NCBI GenBank assembly: GCA_938023515.1
Contig: CALJDR010000082.1
Location: 1 to 47,132 of the forward strand
Direction: 5' to 3'
Source: an uncultured Flavobacteriales bacterium
GTDB lineage: Bacteria > Bacteroidota > Bacteroidia > Flavobacteriales > UBA1820
Length of the DNA stretch: 47,132 nt
The position numbers were made by a program, and so were the translations under genes. The notes under the pieces were generated by a model. The model saw only the letters and a list, made by a program, of their open reading frames with translations, was not told the origin of the DNA and did no database searches. Below, in pieces: positions 8,435-17,755 of the stretch. The number at the start of each line of letters is the position of its first letter. Position 1 is the first letter of the stretch.

Positions 8435-11400
8435 ATGCAAAACAAAGGTCCTATTCGCTTATTCCTTATCGTATTGGGAATAGTGTGCGTTTACCAGTTG
8501 TTTTTTACATGGAAGGCCAAGAGTGTCGACCGGGTGGCTGACGAATATGCCATAGCCCAGGCCGATAAATCTTCTTATGCCACCAATTCGGCCCGGGATT
8601 CGGCGATCAAAAAGATACGCCAGTATTATTTCGATTCCACGGCTACCGACCCGGTAGTGAATATCGGAATAGGATCGTGGAGGCCCATCCAGTACACGTA
8701 TTCCGACATCAAGAATAACGAGCTCAAGCTCGGACTCGACCTGCAGGGGGGTGTCAGCGTGATACTTGAGGTTTCGGTGGAGGATGTAGTGAAAGGCTTG
8801 GCCAATAATACATCGGACCCGACGTTTAATAAAGCATTGATCGCGGCCAAGGAACAAAGCGGGGGAAAGGAAGATTACCTGACCGTTTTCTTCCGCAAAT
8901 TCGATGAGATAGCCAAAGCCGACGGGGTGGATATAAAACTTTCCTCTCCGCAGATATTCGGCAATATTTCTGCCGGGCAGACCGGTAATATGACCGATGA
9001 GCAGGCCAAAGCGGCCGTCCGCAAAGAGGTGGACGGAGCCGTAGACCGTGCATACAAGATTCTCCGCACCCGTATCGATAAATTCGGCGTTTCGTCTCCG
9101 ACTATCCAACGCCTTCCCGGCACAGACCAGATCGCAGTGGAATTGGCCGGAGTATCGGATGCGGAGCGTGTCCGTAAGCTCCTCCAATCTTCTGCTGCAT
9201 TGGAATTCTGGACTGTATATACTCCGTCGGAGATCATTCCGTATTTCATAGAACTCAATGGGCGTTTGAAAGAATTGAACGACCTGAAAGCTTCCAAAGA
9301 AGATAACACTCCGGTAGTGGCCGATAATTCTGCGGCACCGGCCGGGGCGTCCGGAAAGATCACTAAGGATAACGTCGACTCCCTTAAGGATGCGGCTGAA
9401 AAGCTTCTCCAGGAGGCGGAAAATGCAGTGGCCGGCAAAGCTGATTCGGTTCGTAAGGGAGATAACCCTCTGTTCGATGTGCTTTATCCGATCCAGCAGG
9501 GGATGTCGGTGGTCGCTTATGTGCCTATCAAGGATACGGCTGCCGTGAACAAAATACTCAACTCTTCCCTGGCGATGGAACTGCGGGGTAGATTCGGGTT
9601 GGAATATGCTGAGTTCATGTGGGGCAATAAACCTCCCCAGCAGGATAAAACCGTGATGGAATTGTACGCCATCCGTTCCAACGCCAAAGGGGCTCCGATC
9701 ATGTCCGGCGACCTGATAAGCGATGCTTCCCAGGACTACGACCAGCATAGCCGCCCCTGTGTAAACATGGTGATGGATGCCCGGGGTACGGATATGTGGG
9801 CTAAACTTACCGCCGACAATATCGGCAATGCGATAGCTATCGTGCTGGACCAGACTGTATATTCCGCACCGACCGTGCAGGTAGCCATTACCGGAGGCCG
9901 GTCTGAAATCACCGGTCAGTTCGATGTAAAAGAAGCGCAGGACCTGGCTAATATCCTGAAAGCCGGCCGTTTGCCTGCGCCTACCCATATTATCCAGTCT
10001 GAAGTCGTAGGGCCGTCCCTGGGACAGGAATCCATCGACGCGAGCATGCTCTCGTTCTTCATCGCATTTTTCGTGGTGTTGGTATGGATGGTACTGTTCT
10101 ACAACCGTTCGGGATTCTACGCGGACATTGCGCTGTTTGTCAATATTTTGTTCTTATTCGGCATATTGGCGTCCCTCGGGGCGACATTGACGCTGCCCGG
10201 TTTTGCAGGTATCATCCTGACTATCGGTATGGCGGTCGATGCGAACGTGATTATCAGTGAGCGTATCAAGGAGGAACTCCGCGCCGGAAAGACGGACAAG
10301 CAAGCCGTTAAGGATGGTTACAGCAATGCACTGCCGTCTATCATCGACTCGCAGTCCACCACGTTCCTCACCAGCCTTATCCTGTTCATATTCGGTAAGG
10401 GCCCGATCCAGGGTTTTGCTACCACGATGATGATCGGTATCATCACTTCGGTGATCACCTCTATTTTCATCTCGCGTATGCTGATGGACTCCGATGTAAA
10501 ACACGGCCGTCCTTTGAAGGTGTTCACGTGTATTTCCAAGAACCTGTTCGCCAACGCGAACTTCCAGTTCATCAAGAAAAAGAATATATTCTATGCCGTG
10601 TCCCTCACGCTGATCGTCATATCCTTCGTGGCTATGGGTGTCCGTGGGTTCGACAAGAGCATTGACTTCGTCGGCGGTCGTACCTATACGGTGCGTTTCG
10701 ACCAACCGGTGGTAACCAGTGAGGTGGCCCAGAGTTTGGAGGAAGTACTGGTAGAGGATGGCCAGCACGAACTGCCGGAAGTAAAGACTTTCGGAACCGA
10801 GCGCCAGGTGAAAATATCGACCAAATTCATGAGCCAGAAGACCGGCCATGAGGTCGACGACCTGGTAGACCGTACGATGTACGAAGGGCTCAAAAAATTC
10901 TTCCCGGAAGGGTTCTCTTATGCAGAATTCACCAGCGGCAGCGGCTTGGGTATCATGGAGGCCAATGTCGTAGGTCCTACGATGGCCGACGATATCAAGA
11001 CATCGACCGTATGGGCGTTGGTATTCTCGCTGGCGGGAATATTCCTCTATATTCTCTTCCGTTTCCGCAAATGGCAGTATTCGGCCGGCTGCGTGGCGGC
11101 TTCGGTTCACAACGTGATCATCGTGTGCGGTGCATTCGCGCTGCTGCACGGTATCCTTCCTTTCTCGATGCAGATAGACCAGACATTCGTCGCGGCTATC
11201 CTGACGGTAATAGGATATGCGCTGAACGACAACGTGATCGTCTTCGACCGAATCCGTGAAGAGGTACGCAATAATCCGCGCAAGGATATCGATATGTTGG
11301 CCAATATGGCGATAAACAAGACACTGAGCCGTACGATCAATACCTCGATGACTACCTTCCTCACGGTGATCGTGATCTTCATCTGGGGTGGAGACAGTAT

Positions 11401-11533
11401 CCGCGGATTTATGTTCGCTATGGCCATCGGTATTATCGTAGGTACGTATTCGTCCATCTTTACGGCCACGCCTGTGATGCTCGACCTCTTGCATTTCAGC
11501 AAGAACAGGGATAAAGCGTTGCACCAGAAATAA
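8435..11533 (+). CDS. secDF: Protein translocase subunit SecDF (fused SecD-SecF)
   Basis: A 1032-residue inner-membrane RND-type protein that uses the proton gradient to help pull secreted proteins through SecYEG. The SecD half (about 1-690) has one N-terminal helix, the D1 motif GLDLQGG (100-106), a large periplasmic P1 region with a Lys/Ala-rich insert near 290-340, and five helices beginning near residue 530. The SecF half (about 700-1020) has the matching DFVGGRTY motif near 744-751 and its own helices, including a GYALNDNVIVFDRIRE block. Fused SecDF is common in Bacteroidota. It stands alone between a promoter and a strong terminator. Confidence 0.96.
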   Translation: MQNKGPIRLFLIVLGIVCVYQLFFTWKAKSVDRVADEYAIAQADKSSYATNSARDSAIKKIRQYYFDSTATDPVVNIGIGSWRPIQYTYSDIKNNELKLGLDLQGGVSVILEVSVEDVVKGLANNTSDPTFNKALIAAKEQSGGKEDYLTVFFRKFDEIAKADGVDIKLSSPQIFGNISAGQTGNMTDEQAKAAVRKEVDGAVDRAYKILRTRIDKFGVSSPTIQRLPGTDQIAVELAGVSDAERVRKLLQSSAALEFWTVYTPSEIIPYFIELNGRLKELNDLKASKEDNTPVVADNSAAPAGASGKITKDNVDSLKDAAEKLLQEAENAVAGKADSVRKGDNPLFDVLYPIQQGMSVVAYVPIKDTAAVNKILNSSLAMELRGRFGLEYAEFMWGNKPPQQDKTVMELYAIRSNAKGAPIMSGDLISDASQDYDQHSRPCVNMVMDARGTDMWAKLTADNIGNAIAIVLDQTVYSAPTVQVAITGGRSEITGQFDVKEAQDLANILKAGRLPAPTHIIQSEVVGPSLGQESIDASMLSFFIAFFVVLVWMVLFYNRSGFYADIALFVNILFLFGILASLGATLTLPGFAGIILTIGMAVDANVIISERIKEELRAGKTDKQAVKDGYSNALPSIIDSQSTTFLTSLILFIFGKGPIQGFATTMMIGIITSVITSIFISRMLMDSDVKHGRPLKVFTCISKNLFANANFQFIKKKNIFYAVSLTLIVISFVAMGVRGFDKSIDFVGGRTYTVRFDQPVVTSEVAQSLEEVLVEDGQHELPEVKTFGTERQVKISTKFMSQKTGHEVDDLVDRTMYEGLKKFFPEGFSYAEFTSGSGLGIMEANVVGPTMADDIKTSTVWALVFSLAGIFLYILFRFRKWQYSAGCVAASVHNVIIVCGAFALLHGILPFSMQIDQTFVAAILTVIGYALNDNVIVFDRIREEVRNNPRKDIDMLANMAINKTLSRTINTSMTTFLTVIVIFIWGGDSIRGFMFAMAIGIIVGTYSSIFTATPVMLDLLHFSKNRDKALHQK

Positions 11534-11554
11534 CCGACCGAAAGGTTTTAGATA

Positions 11555-11587
11555 AAAAGCGCCCCTGTTCTGCAGGGGCGCTTTTTT
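11555..11587 (+). terminator. Rho-independent terminator after secDF
   Basis: A perfect stem AAAAGCGCCCCTG / CAGGGGCGCTTTT with a five-base loop, followed by a T-run to 11587. Confidence 0.9.
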
Positions 11588-11617
11588 GTGTGATAAGCAC
11601 GACAAAAGGAAATTTAG

Positions 11618-11625
11618 TAACTTTG
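11618..11625 (+). promoter_or_regulatory. -7 promoter box TAACTTTG of the SulP gene
   Basis: An exact TAnnTTTG match 15 bases before the ATG at 11640. It rules against the in-frame ATG at 11586, which lies inside the secDF terminator. Confidence 0.6.
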
Positions 11626-11639
11626 CGCCGTTTTTTAAG

Positions 11640-13376
11640 ATGATAAAGATGAAGGTAGATTTCAAACCGAAATTTTTTGAAGCGATAAAAAGCTATTCGC
11701 GGGAAAAATTCGCTGCCGACCTGATGGCCGGCATCATTGTCGGGATCGTCGCATTGCCGCTGGCTATAGCGTTCGGTATCGCTTCGGGCGTCAGCCCGGA
11801 GAAAGGCCTTATCACGGCGGTGATAGGTGGTTTCATCGTGTCGTTCCTGGGCGGAAGTTCCGTGCAGATAGGCGGCCCGACGGGTGCGTTCATCGTGATC
11901 GTCTACGGGATCGTCCAGCAGTTCGGCCTGCAAGGGCTGGCGCTGGCCACGCTGATGGCCGGTATCATGCTGGTGGTGATGGGGCTCCTCCGCTTGGGGA
12001 CTATCATCAAATTCATCCCGTATCCTATTGTCATCGGTTTTACCAGCGGTATCGCGCTGACCATTTTTACGACACAGATCGGCGATTTCCTTGGCTTGGG
12101 GATAAAGGACGCTCCGGCCGATTTTCTCTCCAAATGGGCCGTTTATTTCCGGCATATCGACTCGGCGGATATATGGACGGCTGCGATAGGCATAGCGAGT
12201 ATCGCAATTATCGCTTTTACACCCCGGATATCCCGGAAAGTGCCGGGTTCGCTGGTGGCTATCGTTGTGATCACGGTGGCAGTCTATCTGTTGAGGACTT
12301 ATGCCGGGATCGCGTCCGTCGAGACGATCGGTGACAGGTTCCTCATCGGGTCATCCATCCCTTCGCCGGAAGGGTTTACATTCGATATGCAGACGATCAA
12401 TATGCTGATGCCGGCAGCCTTCACCATAGCTATGCTCGGGGCGATAGAATCCCTGCTTTCGGCTACGGTGGCCGACGGGGTAACGGGCGACCGGCACAAT
12501 TCCAATACCGAACTGATCGCCCAAGGGGCGGCCAATATCGTGGTCCCCTTTTTCGGAGGGATCCCTGTCACCGGGGCGATTGCCCGTACGATGACCAATA
12601 TCAACAACGGGGCGCGCACGGCGGTGGCCGGAATGATCCATGCGGTAGTGCTTTTGCTGATGCTGTTGTTTTTGGGAGGGCTTACCAAGCATATTCCGAT
12701 GGCCTGTCTGGCCGGGGTGCTGATCGTGGTCTCGTACAATATGAGCGGCTGGCGTACGGTCCGTTCCCTGCTCAAAGGGCCGAAATCGGACGTGATGGTG
12801 ATGGCGGTAACTTTTTTCCTGACGGTGATTTTCAACCTGACCATCGCCATCGAAATAGGGATGCTGATGGCCGTATTCCTGTTCGTCAAGCGGGTGAGCG
12901 AGACGTCCAGTGTTTCCGTGCTGCGCGGACAACTCGATACCCGTCATCACAGCGACGTGCTGGCCAATAAGGGCGACAAAGCGATCCTGGCCAAAGGGGT
13001 GGAAGTATACGAGATCGATGGGCCTTTCTTTTTCGGGGTGGCTAACAAATTCGACGATGTGATGCGCCGGATGGGAGACAAACCGTTGGTGCGAATCATC
13101 CGCATGCGGAGCGTCCCGTTCATCGATTCCACGGGTGTGTACAACCTGGAGACATTTGTCCATTCTTCGCAGAAGGAGCACATTCATATCATCCTTTCCG
13201 GGGTCAATCCGCAGGTGCATCAAACGCTGGAAAAGATGGGTATCGAAGCAATGGTCGGCCCGGACAATATTTTCAGCCATATCGATAATGCCGTGGCGCA
13301 TGCCAATAAACTGGCGCCCCTGCTGGCGCAAAAACGGGCCGAACGGCATTCCAAGGGCAAGTCTTCGGAATCCTAA
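11640..13376 (+). CDS. SulP-family anion transporter with STAS domain
   Basis: A 578-residue inner-membrane carrier for sulfate, bicarbonate or another anion. The N-terminal region has the SulP pattern of a hydrophobic GIIVGIVALPLAIAFGIASG-type helix, followed by SVQIGGPTGAF and about 10-14 helices to about residue 420. The C-terminal STAS domain (about 455-565) contains DSTG (496-499), the site phosphorylated in related anti-sigma antagonists. The start is 11640 (or 11649) because the promoter box at 11618-11625 lies downstream of the first in-frame ATG. The substrate cannot be told from sequence, and no sulfate assimilation or carbonic anhydrase gene is adjacent. Confidence 0.9.
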   Translation: MIKMKVDFKPKFFEAIKSYSREKFAADLMAGIIVGIVALPLAIAFGIASGVSPEKGLITAVIGGFIVSFLGGSSVQIGGPTGAFIVIVYGIVQQFGLQGLALATLMAGIMLVVMGLLRLGTIIKFIPYPIVIGFTSGIALTIFTTQIGDFLGLGIKDAPADFLSKWAVYFRHIDSADIWTAAIGIASIAIIAFTPRISRKVPGSLVAIVVITVAVYLLRTYAGIASVETIGDRFLIGSSIPSPEGFTFDMQTINMLMPAAFTIAMLGAIESLLSATVADGVTGDRHNSNTELIAQGAANIVVPFFGGIPVTGAIARTMTNINNGARTAVAGMIHAVVLLLMLLFLGGLTKHIPMACLAGVLIVVSYNMSGWRTVRSLLKGPKSDVMVMAVTFFLTVIFNLTIAIEIGMLMAVFLFVKRVSETSSVSVLRGQLDTRHHSDVLANKGDKAILAKGVEVYEIDGPFFFGVANKFDDVMRRMGDKPLVRIIRMRSVPFIDSTGVYNLETFVHSSQKEHIHIILSGVNPQVHQTLEKMGIEAMVGPDNIFSHIDNAVAHANKLAPLLAQKRAERHSKGKSSES

Positions 13377-13392
13377 ATAATGGCAGCCAAAC

Positions 13393-13426
13393 AAAAACCC
13401 CGCTCGAAATTCGAGCGGGGTTTTTT
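13393..13426. terminator. Bidirectional terminator
   Basis: A near-perfect palindrome with arms CCCCGCTCG and CGAGCGGGG, flanked by five A and six T. It lies between the SulP gene (+) and the convergent GH3 gene (-). Confidence 0.9.
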
Positions 13427-13448
13427 GGAAAGTCATGTTTCCCTGAAA

Positions 13449-16400
13449 TTAATCGGCGAACAGGGCCGGAGCTTTGCTCTCCGTTTTTTCGCCTTGGATG
13501 ATGGCTTCTTTCGGAAGGCCTTCTTTCAGGAGCTGGTAAGCCAGTTCGTGGATCCCGACGCGGGCCTGCATTTTGTCGAAGGCCTTGTTGTCGCGGGTGG
13601 GGTATACCCGGTTGGACAGGAATACGTACACCAATCCGTTGGTCGGGTCGGCCCAGGCATAAGTGCCGGTGAATCCCGAGTGTCCGAACGCTTCCGGCGA
13701 AGTGGAGGGAGCGGGCCATGCCGCCTCTACCGTTCGGTCTTTGTTGGCCGGGGTGGCTTTTTCAAAACCGATGGCGCGGTAGTTGTTGTGCTCCAGGTAA
13801 TACTGCTTGTTGAACGTGTCGAACGTCTCGGGCGAGAAGAAGTATTCCCCGCCGTAGGTTCCTTTGTTCAGGTACATCTGAAAGAGTTCGGCGATGCCCA
13901 GCGCGTTGGAAAACAACCCGGCATTGGAAGAATAACCTCCTACCACGGCCGAAGCCTCGTCATGCACGAAACCGTGTACCAGCGAGTGGCGGAATGCTTT
14001 GTCGTATTCGGTAGGCATGATCTGCGAGAGCGGGTAGCCTCCGCGGGTGAGCGGGTTGAACGTGGTGTATTCGGCGCCGAGTTTGGCGTATACGTTCTTG
14101 TCCACGTAGTCGTGGAAATTCTCGCCTGTTACGTTCTGAATAATGCGGGGAGCCAGTACGAATCCCAGACAGGAGTATTTCATCTTGTTAGGCTCGGTAA
14201 GCGGCAGGTCGCGGATTTCCTTGTACACGAAATCGTAGATCTTCTTCGAGGCCCAGAGGTTCTGGTCGATCTGTACGTTGAATTTTTTGGACGGTTTGTT
14301 GCGGATCAGCTTCTTTTTCAGGGCGTCGCTCCAGAACGGATGGTACGGCTGGAAACCGGCGATGTGGGAAAGCTGCGAGCGGAGCGTTACGTCCTTCTTG
14401 TTCGATTTCTCGAATTTGAGGCCCGGGAGGTATTTGGAAATGGGCGCATCGAGGTCGATCTTGCCTTGGTCGTACAGTTCCATGTAAACCGGCAGGGCGG
14501 CGCACACTTTCGTGTTGGAAGCCATATCGAAAAGGTCTTCATCCTTTACAGGTTCCTGTCCGGTGAACGTGTGGTAGCCGTAGCTGCGGTCGAGGATCAC
14601 TTTCTGATCCTTGGCGATGATCAGCTGGCAGCCGGGGAACGCCCCGTTGGCGATGGAGTTGTAGATGATGGAATCCACCATGCGTTCCAGTTTGTTGGAG
14701 TTTATGCCGACTTCCTCGCCGATTGTGAATTTGAAGCGGATACCGCCTTTGATGTCCACGCTGGTGTTCATCGGGTACGGTTTGGTGTTGACCGGCAGTT
14801 TGCCGTCCACATCGAAGGCTCCGCAAACGGCCTGGGCCATCAGGTCGCGCGCCAGGGTGTTGTCTCCCTGGGAGAACAGAACAGCTTTGGCATCTTTAAT
14901 GGCGGGCATATAGTCCATCACGTAAGGCATGCCGAATACCGTAAGTACCGTATTGGCGTGTTCCTTGGTCAGACGGTCCATGAAATGCTGGAGGTAGGTC
15001 GTTACCCCGTATTCCAACGTGTAGTTCTTTTTCGGGTCTACGATCTGCTGGGCCTTGCCCGGACGGGTAGAGAAACCGCCTATTTCGGCGATCACCAGAT
15101 CATAGTTCTTCAGGCTGTCCAGGATATCGTCCGCCTTGGTGAGGGGATTTTTGAAATCGAACACATAGTAGTCTGCCTTGAAATACTTTTTGAAGCGATT
15201 GTAGAAAGTATCGCTTTGGCCGTTGCGCAGCGAAACGACAGCGATCTTGCTGTATTTTTCGGTGGGCAGGGGAAGGATGTTGTCCTTGTTCTGAAGGCCG
15301 GTGAGGGTCTTCTGGGTCATCTGGCGGATCAGCAGCTTGGAAGCCGGGGAATTGACGTCCGAAACGATGTTCCAGGCATTGGCCGGTTTGTATTTGTTGA
15401 GGCCTACGTAGTATTTGATAGCCAGGATGCGGCGTACGGATTCTTCGATCTGCTTTTTGCTGATCTGTCCTTTCTGGACAGCGGCGTAGATGGAATCGAC
15501 CGCTTCTTTCGGGTCGCGCACCAGTTCCAGCACGTCGTTGCCGGCCTGTACGGCCATGCGGGCAGCCTGTCCCGGCGAATAGTATTTGGAAATGCCCTGC
15601 ATCTCCATGCCGTCGGTGAATATCAGGCCTTTATAACCCCATTTGTCGCGCACCAGCTCTTTGATGGCTTTGGGCGAAAGGGAGGTTGGAAGGTTGCTGC
15701 CGGTGAGGGCCGGTACGTTCAGGTGGGCGGGCATGATACCCGTGGCGCCGTTCTCGACCAGTGTTTTGAAGGGAAGCAGCTCCACAGAGTTCAGACGGTC
15801 CAAGTCGTGCGAGATCAAGGGTAGGTCGGCGTGCGAGTCGACTGCCGTATCGCCGTGGCCGGGGAAATGCTTGGCCGTGCAGATGATGCCTCCGGCCTCC
15901 ATTCCTTTGATGTAGGCGAGCCCTTTGGCCGCTACATCTTTCGGGTTTTCACCGAACGAACGGTAACCGATCACCGGGTTGAGGGAGTTGTTGTTCACGT
16001 CGACCGTCGGGGCCAGGTTGATGTGCAGTCCGGCGCGTTTGGCCTGACGGGCTACCTCAAGCCCCATTTTATAGATCAGCTCGTTGTCTTTCAAAGAGCC
16101 CAGGGCCATCTGGTACGGGAAATTGCTCACGTCGTCCAGGCGCATGCCCAGCCCCCATTCGCCGTCGATAGCGATAAGCATCGGGGTTTTGGAGACCTTT
16201 TGCAGACTGTTGGACAAGGCGACTGCTTCGGGCAGCGTGCTCTTGAAAAGTACGGCGCCGCCTACACCCAGTTTCTGGGCGTCATCCAGGGCTTTTACTA
16301 CCGTAGTGGTATTGCTCGGACGCAGTTCCACGAAGATCATCTGTCCGACCTGTTCTTTCAGCGACAGTGTTTTGAATACAGAGTCCACCCAGGGACTGTT

Positions 16401-16490
16401 CATGTATTTGACGAATTCAGGATCCTTGTTCTGGGCCGACAGGGAGAAGAAACCCATCGCAAAGACCAATAACAACAATAACCTTTTCAT
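13449..16490 (-). CDS. Secreted NagZ-type GH3 beta-N-acetylglucosaminidase fused to a beta-lactamase-fold hydrolase
   Basis: 1013 residues with a signal peptide (about 1-20, ending SLSAQ). The GH3 domain (about 30-370) carries the NagZ motif KHFPGHGDT (K207-T215) and nucleophile Asp293 in FTDGMEMQG. A GH3 C-terminal-like region follows. The serine-hydrolase domain (about 615-1000) has the SxxK motif S658-N-T-K661, Y772-S-C774 where YxN is expected, and H937-S-G939 at the third motif. NagZ removes GlcNAc from muropeptides. In Bacillus subtilis NagZ works with AmiE, a beta-lactamase-fold MurNAc-L-Ala amidase, so this may be a one-chain NagZ-AmiE pair acting in the periplasm (inference). It is divergent from the kinase-MurQ operon. 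The C-terminal domain could instead be an esterase or peptidase. Confidence 0.88.
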   Translation of the reverse strand: MKRLLLLLVFAMGFFSLSAQNKDPEFVKYMNSPWVDSVFKTLSLKEQVGQMIFVELRPSNTTTVVKALDDAQKLGVGGAVLFKSTLPEAVALSNSLQKVSKTPMLIAIDGEWGLGMRLDDVSNFPYQMALGSLKDNELIYKMGLEVARQAKRAGLHINLAPTVDVNNNSLNPVIGYRSFGENPKDVAAKGLAYIKGMEAGGIICTAKHFPGHGDTAVDSHADLPLISHDLDRLNSVELLPFKTLVENGATGIMPAHLNVPALTGSNLPTSLSPKAIKELVRDKWGYKGLIFTDGMEMQGISKYYSPGQAARMAVQAGNDVLELVRDPKEAVDSIYAAVQKGQISKKQIEESVRRILAIKYYVGLNKYKPANAWNIVSDVNSPASKLLIRQMTQKTLTGLQNKDNILPLPTEKYSKIAVVSLRNGQSDTFYNRFKKYFKADYYVFDFKNPLTKADDILDSLKNYDLVIAEIGGFSTRPGKAQQIVDPKKNYTLEYGVTTYLQHFMDRLTKEHANTVLTVFGMPYVMDYMPAIKDAKAVLFSQGDNTLARDLMAQAVCGAFDVDGKLPVNTKPYPMNTSVDIKGGIRFKFTIGEEVGINSNKLERMVDSIIYNSIANGAFPGCQLIIAKDQKVILDRSYGYHTFTGQEPVKDEDLFDMASNTKVCAALPVYMELYDQGKIDLDAPISKYLPGLKFEKSNKKDVTLRSQLSHIAGFQPYHPFWSDALKKKLIRNKPSKKFNVQIDQNLWASKKIYDFVYKEIRDLPLTEPNKMKYSCLGFVLAPRIIQNVTGENFHDYVDKNVYAKLGAEYTTFNPLTRGGYPLSQIMPTEYDKAFRHSLVHGFVHDEASAVVGGYSSNAGLFSNALGIAELFQMYLNKGTYGGEYFFSPETFDTFNKQYYLEHNNYRAIGFEKATPANKDRTVEAAWPAPSTSPEAFGHSGFTGTYAWADPTNGLVYVFLSNRVYPTRDNKAFDKMQARVGIHELAYQLLKEGLPKEAIIQGEKTESKAPALFAD

Positions 16491-16790
16491 TGAATGTTAT
16501 GTTTTTGATTAATATTTATTTAAGTGTTTTTAGCGACTACCGGCGCCTGTAACGGCGGTTCTGTCGGGCGGATCGGGCCGTGCGTAGGACAGAAAAAGCA
16601 AGTAAAGGAACTAATAATTTTCCAATCCGGCAAGGGGCATCGGTGTGTTTTTTGCACTTTTAGGGACGATTCGTTACGAAAAGAAGAAGATGTGTACGCC
16701 GGACGGGGATGTAATTTTCAATTGATAGTTAAAAAACGCACAGGAGGTCTGTTTTTGATAAAACGGCTTCGCGGGACACGGTATATTTAT

Positions 16791-16798
16791 TACATTTG
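16791..16798 (+). promoter_or_regulatory. -7 promoter box TACATTTG of the salvage operon
   Basis: An exact TAnnTTTG match 74 bases before the kinase start codon, placing transcription start near 16805. The 380-base divergent gap (16491-16871) otherwise contains no convincing gene. Its one open frame (16524-16847) has an unlikely composition, and I find no clear promoter for the minus-strand GH3 gene. Confidence 0.55.
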
Positions 16799-16871
16799 TA
16801 CGTTATTGCGGGAATGTGTAAAATCCGCGTACGGCAGACACCATTGATTAATTTTCAAACAACTACAAAAT

Positions 16872-17708
16872 ATGATATTAGTAGCAGATAGCGGCTCTAC
16901 CAAAACGGACTGGGCCGCCATAGACGGCTCTGTACAGAGACTCCAGTCGATAGGGCTCAACCCTTTGTTCTTTACCGATGAAAGCCTTGAAACGACCATC
17001 TACGGCGCCTTGTCGGACGTGGATGCGGAAAAGGTGACGGGTGTTTATTTTTACGGGTCGGGATGTGGTCTGGAAGTGAACAAAGAGCGCTTGCGCAAGT
17101 GCTTCCGCAGTTTGTTCCCCAACATTATTGACGTGGAGGTGGATACCGACCTGGTGGGCGCTGCGATCGCCCTCTATGGAAAGGAAAAGGGGATTGCCTG
17201 TATCCTGGGAACCGGGGCCAATGCCGGTATCTACGATGGCAAGACGATCGTGAAGACCCCGCTTTCGCTGGGGTATATGCTCGGCGACAATGGCTCGGGG
17301 GCTGTACTCGGCATGCAGCTGATCAAACTGTACCTGCGCGGTATGCTGCCCAAGGAAGTGGTCGAAGAACTGGAAAACGAATACGGGGTGGAATACAAGA
17401 ATATTATCGAGAGCGTGTACAAAAAAGAGCGCCCGAACAAATATTTCGCTTCGTTCTCTCCTTTCGTGTCCAAGCATAAGGATACGGAACCGATACACAG
17501 TATGTTGGTGGGCGAGTTCCGCGAATTTTTCGAATACTTCATCGTGCCGTTCTGCAAGGAGGGTAAGATGCCGGTGCGCATCATCGGTTCGGTGGGGTAT
17601 TACTACCGCGACGTGATAGAATCCGTAGCCAACGAATATGGCATCCGGATAGACAAAATCGCCCTGAAACCTATCGACCTGCTGATAGAGCACCACAAAG
17701 GCGAGTAA
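16872..17708 (+). CDS. BadF/BadG-family amino-sugar kinase (MurK/NagK-like)
   Basis: A 278-residue cytosolic kinase of the ASKHA fold. It starts with the phosphate-1 loop DSGSTKTDW (residues 6-14), then has a second phosphate loop ILGTGANAG (about 116-124) and a GYMLGDNGSGAVLG block. This family includes N-acetylglucosamine kinases and MurK, which phosphorylates MurNAc and GlcNAc at O6 using ATP. It lies 47 bases upstream of murQ, so MurNAc kinase activity feeding MurQ is the likeliest role (inference). It is the first gene of a run reaching 27116. Confidence 0.8.
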   Translation: MILVADSGSTKTDWAAIDGSVQRLQSIGLNPLFFTDESLETTIYGALSDVDAEKVTGVYFYGSGCGLEVNKERLRKCFRSLFPNIIDVEVDTDLVGAAIALYGKEKGIACILGTGANAGIYDGKTIVKTPLSLGYMLGDNGSGAVLGMQLIKLYLRGMLPKEVVEELENEYGVEYKNIIESVYKKERPNKYFASFSPFVSKHKDTEPIHSMLVGEFREFFEYFIVPFCKEGKMPVRIIGSVGYYYRDVIESVANEYGIRIDKIALKPIDLLIEHHKGE

Positions 17709-17755
17709 AAATGGATTTTTCGGGAAACTAAAGAATAACACACAAAAATAAAGAG

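Noticed and set aside
13380..15824. 814-codon open frame on the plus strand
   Set aside because: Antisense to the NagZ fusion and starts inside a terminator; composition is not protein-like.
16524..16847. 107-codon frame in the divergent intergenic region
   Set aside because: Overlaps the operon promoter, has erratic composition and no homologous features.
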